Assembly (NCBI GenBank): GCA_910576815.1
Contig: CAJTKA010000013.1
Span: forward strand, 1 to 64,000
DNA: 64,000 nt
Source: an uncultured Lachnospiraceae bacterium
Lineage (GTDB): Bacteria; Bacillota; Clostridia; Lachnospirales; Lachnospiraceae
Reading direction: 5' to 3'
Below the pieces are notes generated by a model. It was not told the origin of the DNA, did not search any database, and was given only the letters and a program-made list of their open reading frames with translations. Made by a program: the position numbers and the translations under genes. Positions 25,032 to 33,825 of this stretch are shown one piece after another. Every line of letters starts with the position of its first letter. Position 1 is the first letter of the stretch.

Positions 25032-26849
25032 CTATTTGAAGATATCATTCTCCAGGTCTGCCAGATCTGCCGCTTCTTCCAGCGCCACCTTCTTCTTTTT
25101 GCGAAGTTTCAGGAATACGACAAAGCCTGCCACCGCTGCCGCGACTACCACCGCCGCGATCCCTACGATCAATCCGGTCTTGGGCTTTTTCCCTTCCCCG
25201 TCTTCCGGCATCATGCCATCCCCCATCATGAAATCATCACCCATCATCATATCGTCCATCATCATTTCATTGACAAAAAGGGTGATGGTCTTTTCCTCTG
25301 TCGTCACATTGCCCGCATCATCCTCGTAGGAAATCTCCAGCTTCACGGTGCCGTCATCCATGGTCGCCGCAGCGCCCGTCAGCATCACATCCACGTTGCC
25401 CGTATTGCCGGACTGCAGATTGCCCACAAAAGCCGATGCTTCCGCGATGGAATCCGCGATGAATTTCACCTGTACATTGTAAAGCGTCGTCTTTCCCGTA
25501 TTGTAAATGCTGAACATCACGTTGGACTGGGACCCCACTTCGATATTGTCGGGCACCACTTCGGGAATGCTGGTGTCAAAACGGCTCTCCTGCGAAATCG
25601 GGATGGAGACACTCGCCTTATCGGTCAGGTCAAAGACCGTGGCTGCATCGTACTTCATATTGACGTCAAGCACATAAGGTTTCTGCGCCAGATCCGCCTT
25701 GGCCGTCATCTCGATCTGAATGTCCGCCGAAGTGTCCGGCTCAATCTTCTCCATATAAACAGAACTGGATCCTGACGTCGGCAAAAAGGCTGAGTAGGTG
25801 TTGGTCTTATCGTCTCCTTCCTGCGCCGCCTGCATATCGAACAGCACATTGGTCACAGCCGTATCCTTGGAAGTATTCTTCACATGAATCGTCAGCGTGA
25901 AAGTCTCTCCCGCAAAAACTTTCGCAGGATTGGTCTCAAAGCCCGTCACCACGATACGCGGCTTAGAACCGACAGTCTCCGAACCGTTACCGCCGATGAT
26001 ACCGCTGCCGGGCTTGCCGATGGTCTTGACATACACCGTAAGCTCCGCCGGTTCCTCGCTGCGGATGCCTGCCTTGGTGTAGGAAATCTTAAATTTCAGG
26101 GGATAATACCCGCTCATGACGTCGCTTCTGGTCTTAAAATGAAAGGTAAATTCCCTGCGGTTTTCCATGGCCGCTTCCTTGGTGGCGCAGCCCGGAATAT
26201 AAGGCTCTGTCTGCAAATAGTTCGTTGCATCCGGCTCAAAGGGCCACTCCGTGACCGCATTGGAGATCACAGGCTCCACGATCAGATCGTTTAATTCCTC
26301 CGTACCGAAATTCATGATCGGCAGCACAATCGCTACGCCCTGACCGTAGCTTACGATCGGTGTCTCCCAGTTGTCCGCCACCTGCAAAAATTCGCTGGTC
26401 GTCTGGGACACCTTCGCCACCGCCGTTGATTCCATATTGCCCTTGACAGAAGATACATAGGACCACAATTCCGTCAGGGACATTTCCGTATTGGCAATGT
26501 AATAAACTGCGCTGTCAAAGAGTTTGTGCAGGCTTTCCATCACCTTTTCATCCAAATGATAACGCACTTCAAGGCTCTGCATATAGAACAGCAGATCCTT
26601 GTCGGCATCGCCGCGGTCATCATCCGTGATCACCCGATCGGAGGTTCTTTGTACATATTGGGTATTGTCCGTGCTATTGCCGCTGACGCTCTCCCCCGTT
26701 GCCTCCACATAAGGCATCCCGCCGGGAATGGGAAGAACCGATGGCGCCGCCAGAAATAACGCAGCGCAAAGCAGTATGCCCACTCCCATTCTGCACACTG
26801 TTCCTCTCCTTACCATTGTTCTTCTCCTGATTCGCTCGTTCTTTTTCAT
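25032..26849 (-). CDS. secreted membrane-anchored CARDB-like protein
   Basis: A 605-residue surface protein. A signal peptide spans residues about 18-48 (VGILLCAALFLAAPSV). Residues about 150-520 form three or more beta-sandwich modules of the CARDB/NEW3 kind. Near residue 540 comes a Met/Asp-rich stretch (MMMDDMMMGDDFMMGDGMMP), then a C-terminal membrane helix (LIVGIAAVVVAAAVAGFVVF) and a basic tail. A second start, MVRRG with AGGAG just upstream, is possible 11 codons in. It sits between ATPase and permease of a MacB-like transporter and probably acts as its outer partner. Confidence 0.82.
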   Translation of the reverse strand: MKKNERIRRRTMVRRGTVCRMGVGILLCAALFLAAPSVLPIPGGMPYVEATGESVSGNSTDNTQYVQRTSDRVITDDDRGDADKDLLFYMQSLEVRYHLDEKVMESLHKLFDSAVYYIANTEMSLTELWSYVSSVKGNMESTAVAKVSQTTSEFLQVADNWETPIVSYGQGVAIVLPIMNFGTEELNDLIVEPVISNAVTEWPFEPDATNYLQTEPYIPGCATKEAAMENRREFTFHFKTRSDVMSGYYPLKFKISYTKAGIRSEEPAELTVYVKTIGKPGSGIIGGNGSETVGSKPRIVVTGFETNPAKVFAGETFTLTIHVKNTSKDTAVTNVLFDMQAAQEGDDKTNTYSAFLPTSGSSSVYMEKIEPDTSADIQIEMTAKADLAQKPYVLDVNMKYDAATVFDLTDKASVSIPISQESRFDTSIPEVVPDNIEVGSQSNVMFSIYNTGKTTLYNVQVKFIADSIAEASAFVGNLQSGNTGNVDVMLTGAAATMDDGTVKLEISYEDDAGNVTTEEKTITLFVNEMMMDDMMMGDDFMMGDGMMPEDGEGKKPKTGLIVGIAAVVVAAAVAGFVVFLKLRKKKKVALEEAADLADLENDIFK

Positions 26850-26912
26850 TTTCCCATCCGTCCCTCTTTCTTCCCTAATTACGATCTTACCATCTTATTA
26901 CAGTCCGACAGA

Positions 26913-27656
26913 TCACTCCTGCACTGCGATCTCCTCCGGCACATCTTCTTCGTCCCGCTCATTGATTTCCAGAATCTTTCCGTCGCGGATCCTGATCACG
27001 ATATCCGCAAAACTTGCCAGATAATTGTCATGCGTAACCATCACTAACGTCTGGTTCTTCTCCCGCACCACCTTTTTCATCAGGTTCATGACCTCTACGG
27101 AAGTGTTTGAGTCCAGATTTCCCGTAGGCTCATCCGCGAAAATGATCTCCGGCTCCACCACCAGCGCCCTCGCCACACCCACACGCTGCTGCTGACCGCC
27201 TGACATCTGGTTCGGCCTGTGCTTCTTATGCTTAGTCAGACCTACCAGATCGAGCATCTCCTCTGCTTTTTTATTGCGGGTCTTCTTATCCATGCCCTGA
27301 AAGGTCAGGGGCAGCGCCACATTCTCGATGGCGTTCATCGTCCCCATCAGATTGAAGGACTGAAAGATAAAACCGATATGTTCCCTGCGGAAGGCCACAA
27401 GCTGATTCTCCGTCTTTTTTTCCATGTGCTCGCCGGCGATCACGATCTCTCCCTTAGTCGGCTTTTCCAGTCCCGCCAGCATGTTTAGCAGCGTGGACTT
27501 TCCGGAACCGGAGGCACCCACAATGGAACAGAAACACCCCCGCCTGATGGAGAAGCTGACCCCGTTTAAGGCCCGCACACGCTCCTCTCCGACCCGGTAT
27601 ATCTTATAGAGATCCTTCACCTCAATGACCGGTTCACCCCATTTTTTAACATCCAC
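26913..27656 (-). CDS. MacB/LolD-type ABC ATPase
   Basis: A 247-residue ATPase. The start is a GTG (27656) with AAAGGAAA upstream. Walker A is GASGSGKST, the signature SGGQQQRVG, Walker B IIFADEPTGNLD and the H-loop VTHD. The Q-loop region FIFQSFNLMGTMNAIENVALPL is that of the LolD/MacB group. It lies 12 bases after the ABC-2 permease gene and before the CARDB protein and MacB permease, so it drives the latter. Confidence 0.94.
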   Translation of the reverse strand: MDVKKWGEPVIEVKDLYKIYRVGEERVRALNGVSFSIRRGCFCSIVGASGSGKSTLLNMLAGLEKPTKGEIVIAGEHMEKKTENQLVAFRREHIGFIFQSFNLMGTMNAIENVALPLTFQGMDKKTRNKKAEEMLDLVGLTKHKKHRPNQMSGGQQQRVGVARALVVEPEIIFADEPTGNLDSNTSVEVMNLMKKVVREKNQTLVMVTHDNYLASFADIVIRIRDGKILEINERDEEDVPEEIAVQE

Positions 27657-27668
27657 GGCTGTTTCCTT

Positions 27669-29792
27669 TCATTCTATATCTATATATTCCGTCGCCTCTG
27701 CCACAAAGTCCGGCACCTGGCCTTTGATAAACTCATAATTGAAGTAATACGCGTTTCTGTCGTAAGGATAAGCGCTGTCTTTCTTAAATACCACTTCCAC
27801 GGAATAATTATTTTCCGTTCCTTCGTAATTGCCCCACGGAGAGACAAGATACGTACTGTGGCTTGCCGACAGGATCTGTTCGATCTGCGCCTGATCGGAA
27901 AAAGTTTCCTTTACGGTGTAATCCACATCATATGCCTGCGCCGCCTCACGCGCTTCGATCCCTATTTCCATATCTTCCTGCATCAACTCATTGTGATAAT
28001 TTGTCACAGTGATATAGTCAATATCTTTCGCATTCAGCTTGGCCGGATAGAAAGCTTCATTCTTTTCAAGACAGGCGATCGTCTCTGCAAACGTATCGTA
28101 CACATACCACTGTCTATACGAATAATCAGCATAATCCATCGTGATCTGTCCACAGGGCATAACGTCCTTCGCCATCGTAAAATCAAACTGCTCCATATCC
28201 CTGATCCAGGCAGTTCGCAGTGCCTCGGCCTCCTTCGCAGGAATCGTGGCTCTGACAGGCCCGTTTGAGTAGCGGATCTTCGTCAGCCCATCACAGTAAT
28301 TTTCATCCGTCATCATCTGAAAAATGCCGTGCTGAAACTCGTCGCTTTGAAAAATCCGGTTCAAATATGCTTCCGTCTGCGGATCATTATAATCTACCGC
28401 GACCCTTCTTACTTTCTCTCTGCCAGACTTTAGACGATAGAGAACATGCAGAGTACGTCCCTGTCCCATGTCCCCGATATCCGTTTGCTGTGCCATCTGT
28501 GCCAAAGCAAGAACTGGTTCCGCATCCGTAAGAAACATATTTTCTTTGATATATTCATCGGCAGGAATATACTGCCTGTTTTCGTCCCAATACTCATCAT
28601 AGTAGCAGTCTAACAAAATTGCAATACTTTCCACCTTATTTTGTTTTGGTATATAACTATCATACCCTGTAAGATCCCACTTAAAAGTACAAAATATTGC
28701 CAAAGCGCCCACAACCACGATACCCGTAGACGGCAAATTTTTTATGATACATCGGATGTCAAAGGCGTAAAGCACCTCCAGTGCCGCGCAAAGCAAAATC
28801 GCACTCACAATGATCCCCATTGCCATCAATGTCTCACTGTTATGAGAAGCGTCATACACCAGAGCACCGATCAACAGCGCTCCCGGAATCCCCACTGCCA
28901 CCTTAAGAACGGGTTTCAGCCAGGAGAAAGCAATCGATTTCCCCGCCGCCTCGGACGCCCTCCTGCGGTAGGCGATCCAGGTAAATGCAAGAAACACCGC
29001 CGCAAGGAGCAACCATCTTCCCATAATGGGAAATGCCACCTTTGCCTTTTCTCCCACCTCCGTCATATCTTTCAGTCTCCCAGCATAAGTGATGCAGTCA
29101 TAGTAAGCGGAAAACTTCGGTGCAGAATCCGTAAAACTCTTAGCATAGGTATCATAAAAGTCAAGGCTAAAAGCCTCGCAAATTTCGTAGACACATGGCT
29201 CAAACAGACTGAAAGCCAGGAACACACAGACCGTCACAAAACGGCTGCCCGTAACCATCACCGCAAGGATCATCATGTGATAGCAGACCAGGAACAAAAG
29301 CAGATTCCATAAAAATGCCATTCCCGCATCTGCAAGCACCAAGGCATTCACCGCACCCTGTGCCCCCGCAAGGATCATGCCACAAAGCAATCCCACCATA
29401 CCGGAAACAAAATAGATCGTCAGACCGTTCACATAAACAGCCGCAAATCTTCTGCTCTTGGCTACCGGAACGCTGTGATACAGATCCACCTTTCTTCTGT
29501 CATAGAGATAAGAAAATCCCTGCATCCCGATGATTGCTCCCAGAAAAATAACGAAAGGAAAAACATTGTCCGAGAATCCAAGGGCATCCCTCGCCGCCTG
29601 ATACATTGCCTCCCGAAACGCCTGTACCGTCCGATAGGTACCTTCCTCATAATAACCTCTAATACGGCTTAAATAGACTATTGTCATACCGCCATAAACA
29701 AGAAGCTGCAAAATCAGCGCTACGATCCACACCCAGATCCGCCGCTTATGATTTTCCCTGCAACTAGCCCAGAATGAGTTTCTTGATGTCAT
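27669..29792 (-). CDS. large ABC-2 type permease with extracytoplasmic domain
   Basis: A 707-residue permease. I set the start at 29792 (MTSRNSFW), which has GGAGG 9 bases upstream within the end of the ATPase gene and overlaps it by 29 bases. Residues about 15-410 contain around nine hydrophobic segments; residues about 420-707 are a large soluble domain, likely outside the membrane. This matches the YtrF/YtrC-like permeases of Clostridia paired with YtrB-type ATPases. The substrate is unknown; cell-wall peptide or antibiotic export is plausible. Confidence 0.85.
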   Translation of the reverse strand: MTSRNSFWASCRENHKRRIWVWIVALILQLLVYGGMTIVYLSRIRGYYEEGTYRTVQAFREAMYQAARDALGFSDNVFPFVIFLGAIIGMQGFSYLYDRRKVDLYHSVPVAKSRRFAAVYVNGLTIYFVSGMVGLLCGMILAGAQGAVNALVLADAGMAFLWNLLLFLVCYHMMILAVMVTGSRFVTVCVFLAFSLFEPCVYEICEAFSLDFYDTYAKSFTDSAPKFSAYYDCITYAGRLKDMTEVGEKAKVAFPIMGRWLLLAAVFLAFTWIAYRRRASEAAGKSIAFSWLKPVLKVAVGIPGALLIGALVYDASHNSETLMAMGIIVSAILLCAALEVLYAFDIRCIIKNLPSTGIVVVGALAIFCTFKWDLTGYDSYIPKQNKVESIAILLDCYYDEYWDENRQYIPADEYIKENMFLTDAEPVLALAQMAQQTDIGDMGQGRTLHVLYRLKSGREKVRRVAVDYNDPQTEAYLNRIFQSDEFQHGIFQMMTDENYCDGLTKIRYSNGPVRATIPAKEAEALRTAWIRDMEQFDFTMAKDVMPCGQITMDYADYSYRQWYVYDTFAETIACLEKNEAFYPAKLNAKDIDYITVTNYHNELMQEDMEIGIEAREAAQAYDVDYTVKETFSDQAQIEQILSASHSTYLVSPWGNYEGTENNYSVEVVFKKDSAYPYDRNAYYFNYEFIKGQVPDFVAEATEYIDIE

Positions 29793-30669
29793 AGCCTGCC
29801 ACCTCCGTTTCGCTGATAAAGATCTCCTCCAGGGAAAGCGGCAGCACCTCATAAAAGACGGTGTCCACCGTGGCAAGCCTTGCCTCCACTTCCTCCCTGC
29901 CACTGCGCACGGTGATCGTACTCAAAGATCCTCTCTGCTCCTTCTTTAGTATCTCCAAGCCGTTCAATGCCTTGATCTCGTCGTCCACCGAGGCAAACAC
30001 ACACTGCACCTTCTGGATATTGCACTTCATATCTTCCAGATCCTTAGAAAGCAGCACGCCGCCCCTATGTAATAAGCCCACATGATCGCAGATATCTTCA
30101 AGCTCCCGCAGATTGTGGGAGGCGATCACGGGCGTCAATCCCCGCTCCTCCATCTCTTTGGCAAAGATAGACTTGATGCCCTGCCGCATCACGGGATCGA
30201 GCCCGTCAAAGGTCTCGTCACAGAGAATATATTTCGTGTGAGCGCAAATCCCAAAAAGCAGAGCCAGCTGCTTTTTCATGCCCTTGGAAAAGGTGCTGAT
30301 TTTTCTATTCTTATCTAAATTGAACTTTTCCAGATATCGATAAAACTCCTCCCTGTCAAATGCCTCGTAAACGCCGCTGTAATAGCGTTCCATGGTCCCC
30401 GCGTTGGCATTGGCAAAAAAGTAGGGCTCATCGGCAATAAAAAACAACCGTTTCTTCGCCTCAACGTTATCAAACACAGGCATATTATCGACCGCCACCG
30501 TACCTTCGTCGGGTCTGATCACACCTGCGATCATGCGCAGCATCGTACTCTTGCCTGCGCCGTTTGTACCGATCAGGCCAAATACCGTCTTTTCCCGGAT
30601 GGCAACGCTGACCTCATCGACGGCTTTGATCTGATCAAAGCATTTCGTCAGGTTATGTATCTCAATCAT
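29764..30669 (-). CDS. ABC transporter ATP-binding protein, YtrB-like
   Basis: A 301-residue ATPase. The start follows GGGAGG. Walker A is GTNGAGKST, the signature FSKGMKKQLALL, Walker B YILCDETFDGLD and the H-loop IASHNL. Residues about 220-301 form the C-terminal extension seen in BcrA/YtrB proteins. It follows the YtrA-like regulator by 39 bases. It should power the 707-residue permease encoded by the overlapping next gene. Confidence 0.93.
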   Translation of the reverse strand: MIEIHNLTKCFDQIKAVDEVSVAIREKTVFGLIGTNGAGKSTMLRMIAGVIRPDEGTVAVDNMPVFDNVEAKKRLFFIADEPYFFANANAGTMERYYSGVYEAFDREEFYRYLEKFNLDKNRKISTFSKGMKKQLALLFGICAHTKYILCDETFDGLDPVMRQGIKSIFAKEMEERGLTPVIASHNLRELEDICDHVGLLHRGGVLLSKDLEDMKCNIQKVQCVFASVDDEIKALNGLEILKKEQRGSLSTITVRSGREEVEARLATVDTVFYEVLPLSLEEIFISETEVAGYDIKKLILG

Positions 30670-30708
30670 AACTTCCTCCCTATCCGAAGCGTTTTTGCGC
30701 TTCTTTTT

Positions 30709-31068
30709 CTAAACCTGTAACTTCTCGATTTCAAACATGACCTCCATCTTAGTCATGCCAAGCTCGATCACTTCTTTCACAAGCTCCAGGATCTGGTCGA
30801 TATATTCCGTCTTTCGCTTCTCCACCAGGCTTCCGTCTCCGGTGACAAAGTTGCCCCTGCCTTTGACCGTGTAGAGAAAGCCCTGCCGCTCCAGCTCCGC
30901 ATAGGCCTTTTGAATCGTATTCGGATTGATCGAAAGCTCCATCGCCAGATTGCGCACCGAGGGCATCTGTTCGTCGGGCTGCATGACGCCCTTTAAGATC
31001 AGGGTCTTATAGCGCTCTACGATCTGCTCGTAAATGGGGCGGATGTCTTTGTAATCTATCAGTATCAT
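30709..31068 (-). CDS. YtrA-type GntR transcriptional repressor
   Basis: A 119-residue regulator: a GntR winged helix (PIYEQIVERYKTLILKGV, MPSVRNLAMELSINPNTIQKAYAELERQGF) and the short YtrA tail. It is first in a six-gene minus-strand run (ATPase, permease, MacB-type ATPase, CARDB protein, MacB-type permease). YtrA proteins repress their own operon and release it under cell-wall stress. Inverted repeats of GTAC type directly after the promoter are the likely operator. Confidence 0.93.
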   Translation of the reverse strand: MILIDYKDIRPIYEQIVERYKTLILKGVMQPDEQMPSVRNLAMELSINPNTIQKAYAELERQGFLYTVKGRGNFVTGDGSLVEKRKTEYIDQILELVKEVIELGMTKMEVMFEIEKLQV

Positions 31069-31092
31069 AGCGGCTCCTTTCTCAGGTTTTTA

Positions 31093-31102
31093 CCCCCCCC
31101 CC
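31093..31102 (-). repeat. homopolymer tract of ten G (minus strand) in the ytrA leader
   Basis: Ten C residues on the plus strand at 31093-31102 read as ten G in the mRNA leader, between the operator and the ribosome site. Tracts of this length slip easily and can tune expression. Confidence 0.8.
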
Positions 31103-31108
31103 TATATA

Positions 31109-31169
31109 GTACCAACTGTACTATTGGTGGTGGTACAGTTAGTATACCCTTAGAAAAACACCTTGTCAA
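31109..31169 (-). promoter_or_regulatory. promoter and operator of the YtrA transporter operon
   Basis: Minus strand: TTGACA (31164-31169), 17-base spacer, TATACT (31141-31146). Downstream, AACTGTAC and GTACAGTT form an inverted repeat around 11 bases, and TAGTAC/GTACTA a second, within 31109-31140. A strong promoter followed by dyads matches repression by a YtrA-type protein. Confidence 0.82.
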
Positions 31170-31238
31170 GCACACAAAAAAGAAAGCATACACGGCTCCC
31201 CGCATATGCTCTCTCCCTATTTCATTTATATTCTGCCA

Positions 31239-32783
31239 TTACTTCACCAGCAAAGATTTTCCTGTCATTTCCGCAGGCTGCTCCATGCCCATCAATTCGA
31301 TGATCGTAGGTACGATATCCGCGAGACACCCGCCCTCGCGCAGCTTGTACGCGGGATCCGCATTGACCAGGATAAAGGGCACCGGATTGGTGGTGTGCGC
31401 CGTAAAGGGCGCGCCCGTCTCCTCGTCGATGAGCTGCTCCGCATTGCCGTGGTCCGCGCAGATGAACATCACGCCGTCCACCTCTTTGAGCGCGGCAACC
31501 GCTCTGCCCACGCACTCATCCACAGCCTCCACAGCTTTGATCGCCGCCTCCTGCACACCGGTGTGTCCCACCATATCGGGGTTGGCAAAATTGATAATGA
31601 TCACATCGTAGTCACCTGACTTAATCGACTCCACCAGCTTATCGCAGACCTCGTAAGCGCTCATCTGCGGCTTTAAGTCGTAGGTCGCCACATCCTTAGG
31701 AGAATTGACCAAAATACGGGTCTCGCCCTCGTTGGGCTCCTCCACGCCGCCGTTGAAGAAGAAGGTCACATGCGCGTACTTCTCCGTCTCCGCGATCCTT
31801 GCCTGCTTCATGCCCTTTGCCGCCAGCCATTCGCCGAAGGTATTGGTAACGGAAATCTTATGGAATGCCACTTCCTTATTGGGAATGGTGGGATCATAAT
31901 CCGAGAAGCACACATAGGTCAGATCCAGGCGTTTATCCCTTGCAAAGCCCTTGAAATCATCGTCGCAGAAGCTTCTGGTGATCTCTCTGGCTCTGTCAGG
32001 GCGGAAGTTAAAGAAGATCACGGAATCCCCGTCCTTGATGGTAGCCACGGGCACGCCATCCTTCATAACCACCGTAGGTTTCACGAACTCATCCGTCTCG
32101 TCCCTGTCATAGGAAGCCTGAATCCCCGCAGGACCGCTCTGGGCGGTAAGACCCTCGCCTTTGGTGAGCGCGATATAAGCCTTTTCCACTCTGTCGTAGT
32201 TATTGTCACGGTCCATCGCATAGTAGCGGCCCGTCACGGAAGCCACCTCGCCGACGCCGATCTTTTTCATCTCCGCTTCCAGATCTTCCACATAGCCCTT
32301 GCCGCTGGCAGGAGGGGTGTCGCGACCATCCAGGAATGCGTGAACATATACCTTGGAAAGGCCGTTTCTCTTGGCAAGCTCCAACAGACCGTATAAATGG
32401 GTATTATGGCTGTGCACGCCGCCATCGGACAACAGGCCGAACATATGCAGGGAGGAATCGTTCTTCTTGCAATTGTTCACCGCATCCATCAGCGCGGGAT
32501 TTTCAAAAAAAGTGCCGTCCGCAATCTCTTTGGTGATTCTGGTCAATTCCTGATACACGATGCGCCCCGCGCCCATGTTAAGATGTCCCACCTCAGAGTT
32601 GCCCATCTGACCGTCGGGCAGGCCCACTGCCATGCCGCTGGCATTTCCCTTCACAAAGGGGCACTCCGCCATCAGTTTATCCATCACAGGCGTTTTCGCC
32701 AGTGCAACCGCGTTGCCCTCCGTCTTCTCATTGAGGCCGTAGCCGTCCAAGATCATCAATACTGCCGGTTTCTTTGTTCCCAT
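31239..32783 (-). CDS. gpmI: cofactor-independent phosphoglycerate mutase
   Basis: A 514-residue enzyme of glycolysis that interconverts 3- and 2-phosphoglycerate. The nucleophile serine is in QMGNSEVGHLNMG, and metal sites appear in LMILDGYGLN at the N-terminus and ICADHGNAEQ near residue 450. Length is typical. The start follows a GGAGAAG site. It lies about 9 kb from enolase on the same strand but is not in an operon with it. The next upstream gene is a small helical protein 27 bases away. Confidence 0.97.
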   Translation of the reverse strand: MGTKKPAVLMILDGYGLNEKTEGNAVALAKTPVMDKLMAECPFVKGNASGMAVGLPDGQMGNSEVGHLNMGAGRIVYQELTRITKEIADGTFFENPALMDAVNNCKKNDSSLHMFGLLSDGGVHSHNTHLYGLLELAKRNGLSKVYVHAFLDGRDTPPASGKGYVEDLEAEMKKIGVGEVASVTGRYYAMDRDNNYDRVEKAYIALTKGEGLTAQSGPAGIQASYDRDETDEFVKPTVVMKDGVPVATIKDGDSVIFFNFRPDRAREITRSFCDDDFKGFARDKRLDLTYVCFSDYDPTIPNKEVAFHKISVTNTFGEWLAAKGMKQARIAETEKYAHVTFFFNGGVEEPNEGETRILVNSPKDVATYDLKPQMSAYEVCDKLVESIKSGDYDVIIINFANPDMVGHTGVQEAAIKAVEAVDECVGRAVAALKEVDGVMFICADHGNAEQLIDEETGAPFTAHTTNPVPFILVNADPAYKLREGGCLADIVPTIIELMGMEQPAEMTGKSLLVK

Positions 32784-32810
32784 GACTTACTTCTCCTTTT
32801 CCGTCTTCTA

Positions 32811-33002
32811 TTACTCCTTTATTTTATCAATATCTGTCAAATTTACACCAAGACTTGTGAGCAGCGCTTTCAACGAATCATAATCGTCCTTCAGATCGGC
32901 ATATGTTTTTACCGCGCCTTCCTCTTTTGCCAACAGCATACGCTTTTGAATCTTTTGGAAATCATTTAACGCATCTCTCATAATCTCTGCACCGTTTGGC
33001 AT
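32811..33002 (-). CDS. small helical protein, 63 aa
   Basis: A 63-residue, two-helix, charged protein with no cysteine or membrane segment. The start has AGGTGG about 6 bases upstream. It ends 27 bases before the gpmI start, so it is likely co-transcribed with gpmI. I do not recognise the family. Codon use and frame look real, and no larger gene competes for the space. Confidence 0.55.
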   Translation of the reverse strand: MPNGAEIMRDALNDFQKIQKRMLLAKEEGAVKTYADLKDDYDSLKALLTSLGVNLTDIDKIKE

Positions 33003-33124
33003 CCAACCACCTACTTTCTTTCCATTTTCATCCTGCTTGCTACAGACATATTATATCCGTTTTCCGCAAACGTGTAAAGCTGTGTCGCTTGTTTTTCTTT
33101 ACTTTCTGCGCTATCATAAATCTT

Positions 33125-33721
33125 ATGGAACGCATACACCGCATCAAATACCAGAGCAAACTTTATGAACTACCCTACGAGGTAGTCTACAGCCGCCGTA
33201 AAACCTGCGCCGTCAGCATCTCCGCAGAAGGAAAGATCACCCTGCGGCTGCCGCTTCGTACGTCCGAAGCGCAGATTAACCGTCTCCTGCTTGATAAGCA
33301 GTCCTGGATCATCCGGCACTATCTGGAGGCCGTAAAACGCCGTGAAAGCCGCCCCGTGTCAGACCTTACGGACACACAGCGCGAAGCCCTCGAAAAACGT
33401 TATCTTGCGGCGGCAAAGGAATACTTTCCGAAACGCGCCGCCTATTTTGCGCCGCTCACAGGCGGAACCTACAGGCACATCACCATCCGCGACCAGAAGA
33501 CTCGCTGGGGGAGCTGCAGCGCCAAGGGCACACTCTCCTTTAACTGGCGGCTGATGCTGGCGCCGCCTGCGGTCCTCGACTATGTGGTCGTTCACGAGCT
33601 CTGCCATCTGACCCACATGGACCACTCAAAGGCTTTCTGGGCGCTCGTGGAGAGCGTCTGCCCCGACTACCGCACCCACCGCAAGTGGCTGAAAGAGCAT
33701 GGGCAGAGCCTCATCTTATAG
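33125..33721 (+). CDS. YgjP-like (M48/WLM) metallopeptidase
   Basis: A 198-residue protein. The zinc motif HELCHLTHMDHSKAFW near residue 158, preceded by RWGSCSAKGTLSFNWRL, is diagnostic of YgjP/DUF45 proteins. The start is taken at 33125, without a clear ribosome site; longer frames run into the small helical gene. YgjP proteins are presumed intracellular metallopeptidases with unknown substrates. It is convergent with the helicase gene, with stacked hairpins in between. Confidence 0.88.
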   Translation: MERIHRIKYQSKLYELPYEVVYSRRKTCAVSISAEGKITLRLPLRTSEAQINRLLLDKQSWIIRHYLEAVKRRESRPVSDLTDTQREALEKRYLAAAKEYFPKRAAYFAPLTGGTYRHITIRDQKTRWGSCSAKGTLSFNWRLMLAPPAVLDYVVVHELCHLTHMDHSKAFWALVESVCPDYRTHRKWLKEHGQSLIL

Positions 33722-33730
33722 ACTATCGGC

Positions 33731-33825
33731 GGAGAATGCCTGCTTTTGGCATTCTCCTGTGTGAGACATAGTACTTCTTGGCATCCCGTCCAATGGCGGG
33801 ATGTCTTTAGAAGTACTTCTCACAC
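33731..33825. terminator. paired hairpins between convergent genes
   Basis: First hairpin: GGAGAATGCC (33731-33740) with GGCATTCTCC (33748-33757). Second, nested: GTGTGAG with CTCACAC (33759-33765, 33819-33825), AGTACTTCT with AGAAGTACT (33770-33778, 33809-33817), and CATCCCG with CGGGATG (33782-33788, 33797-33803). The outer arm reaches into the helicase stop codon. It probably ends transcription from both sides. Confidence 0.75.
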
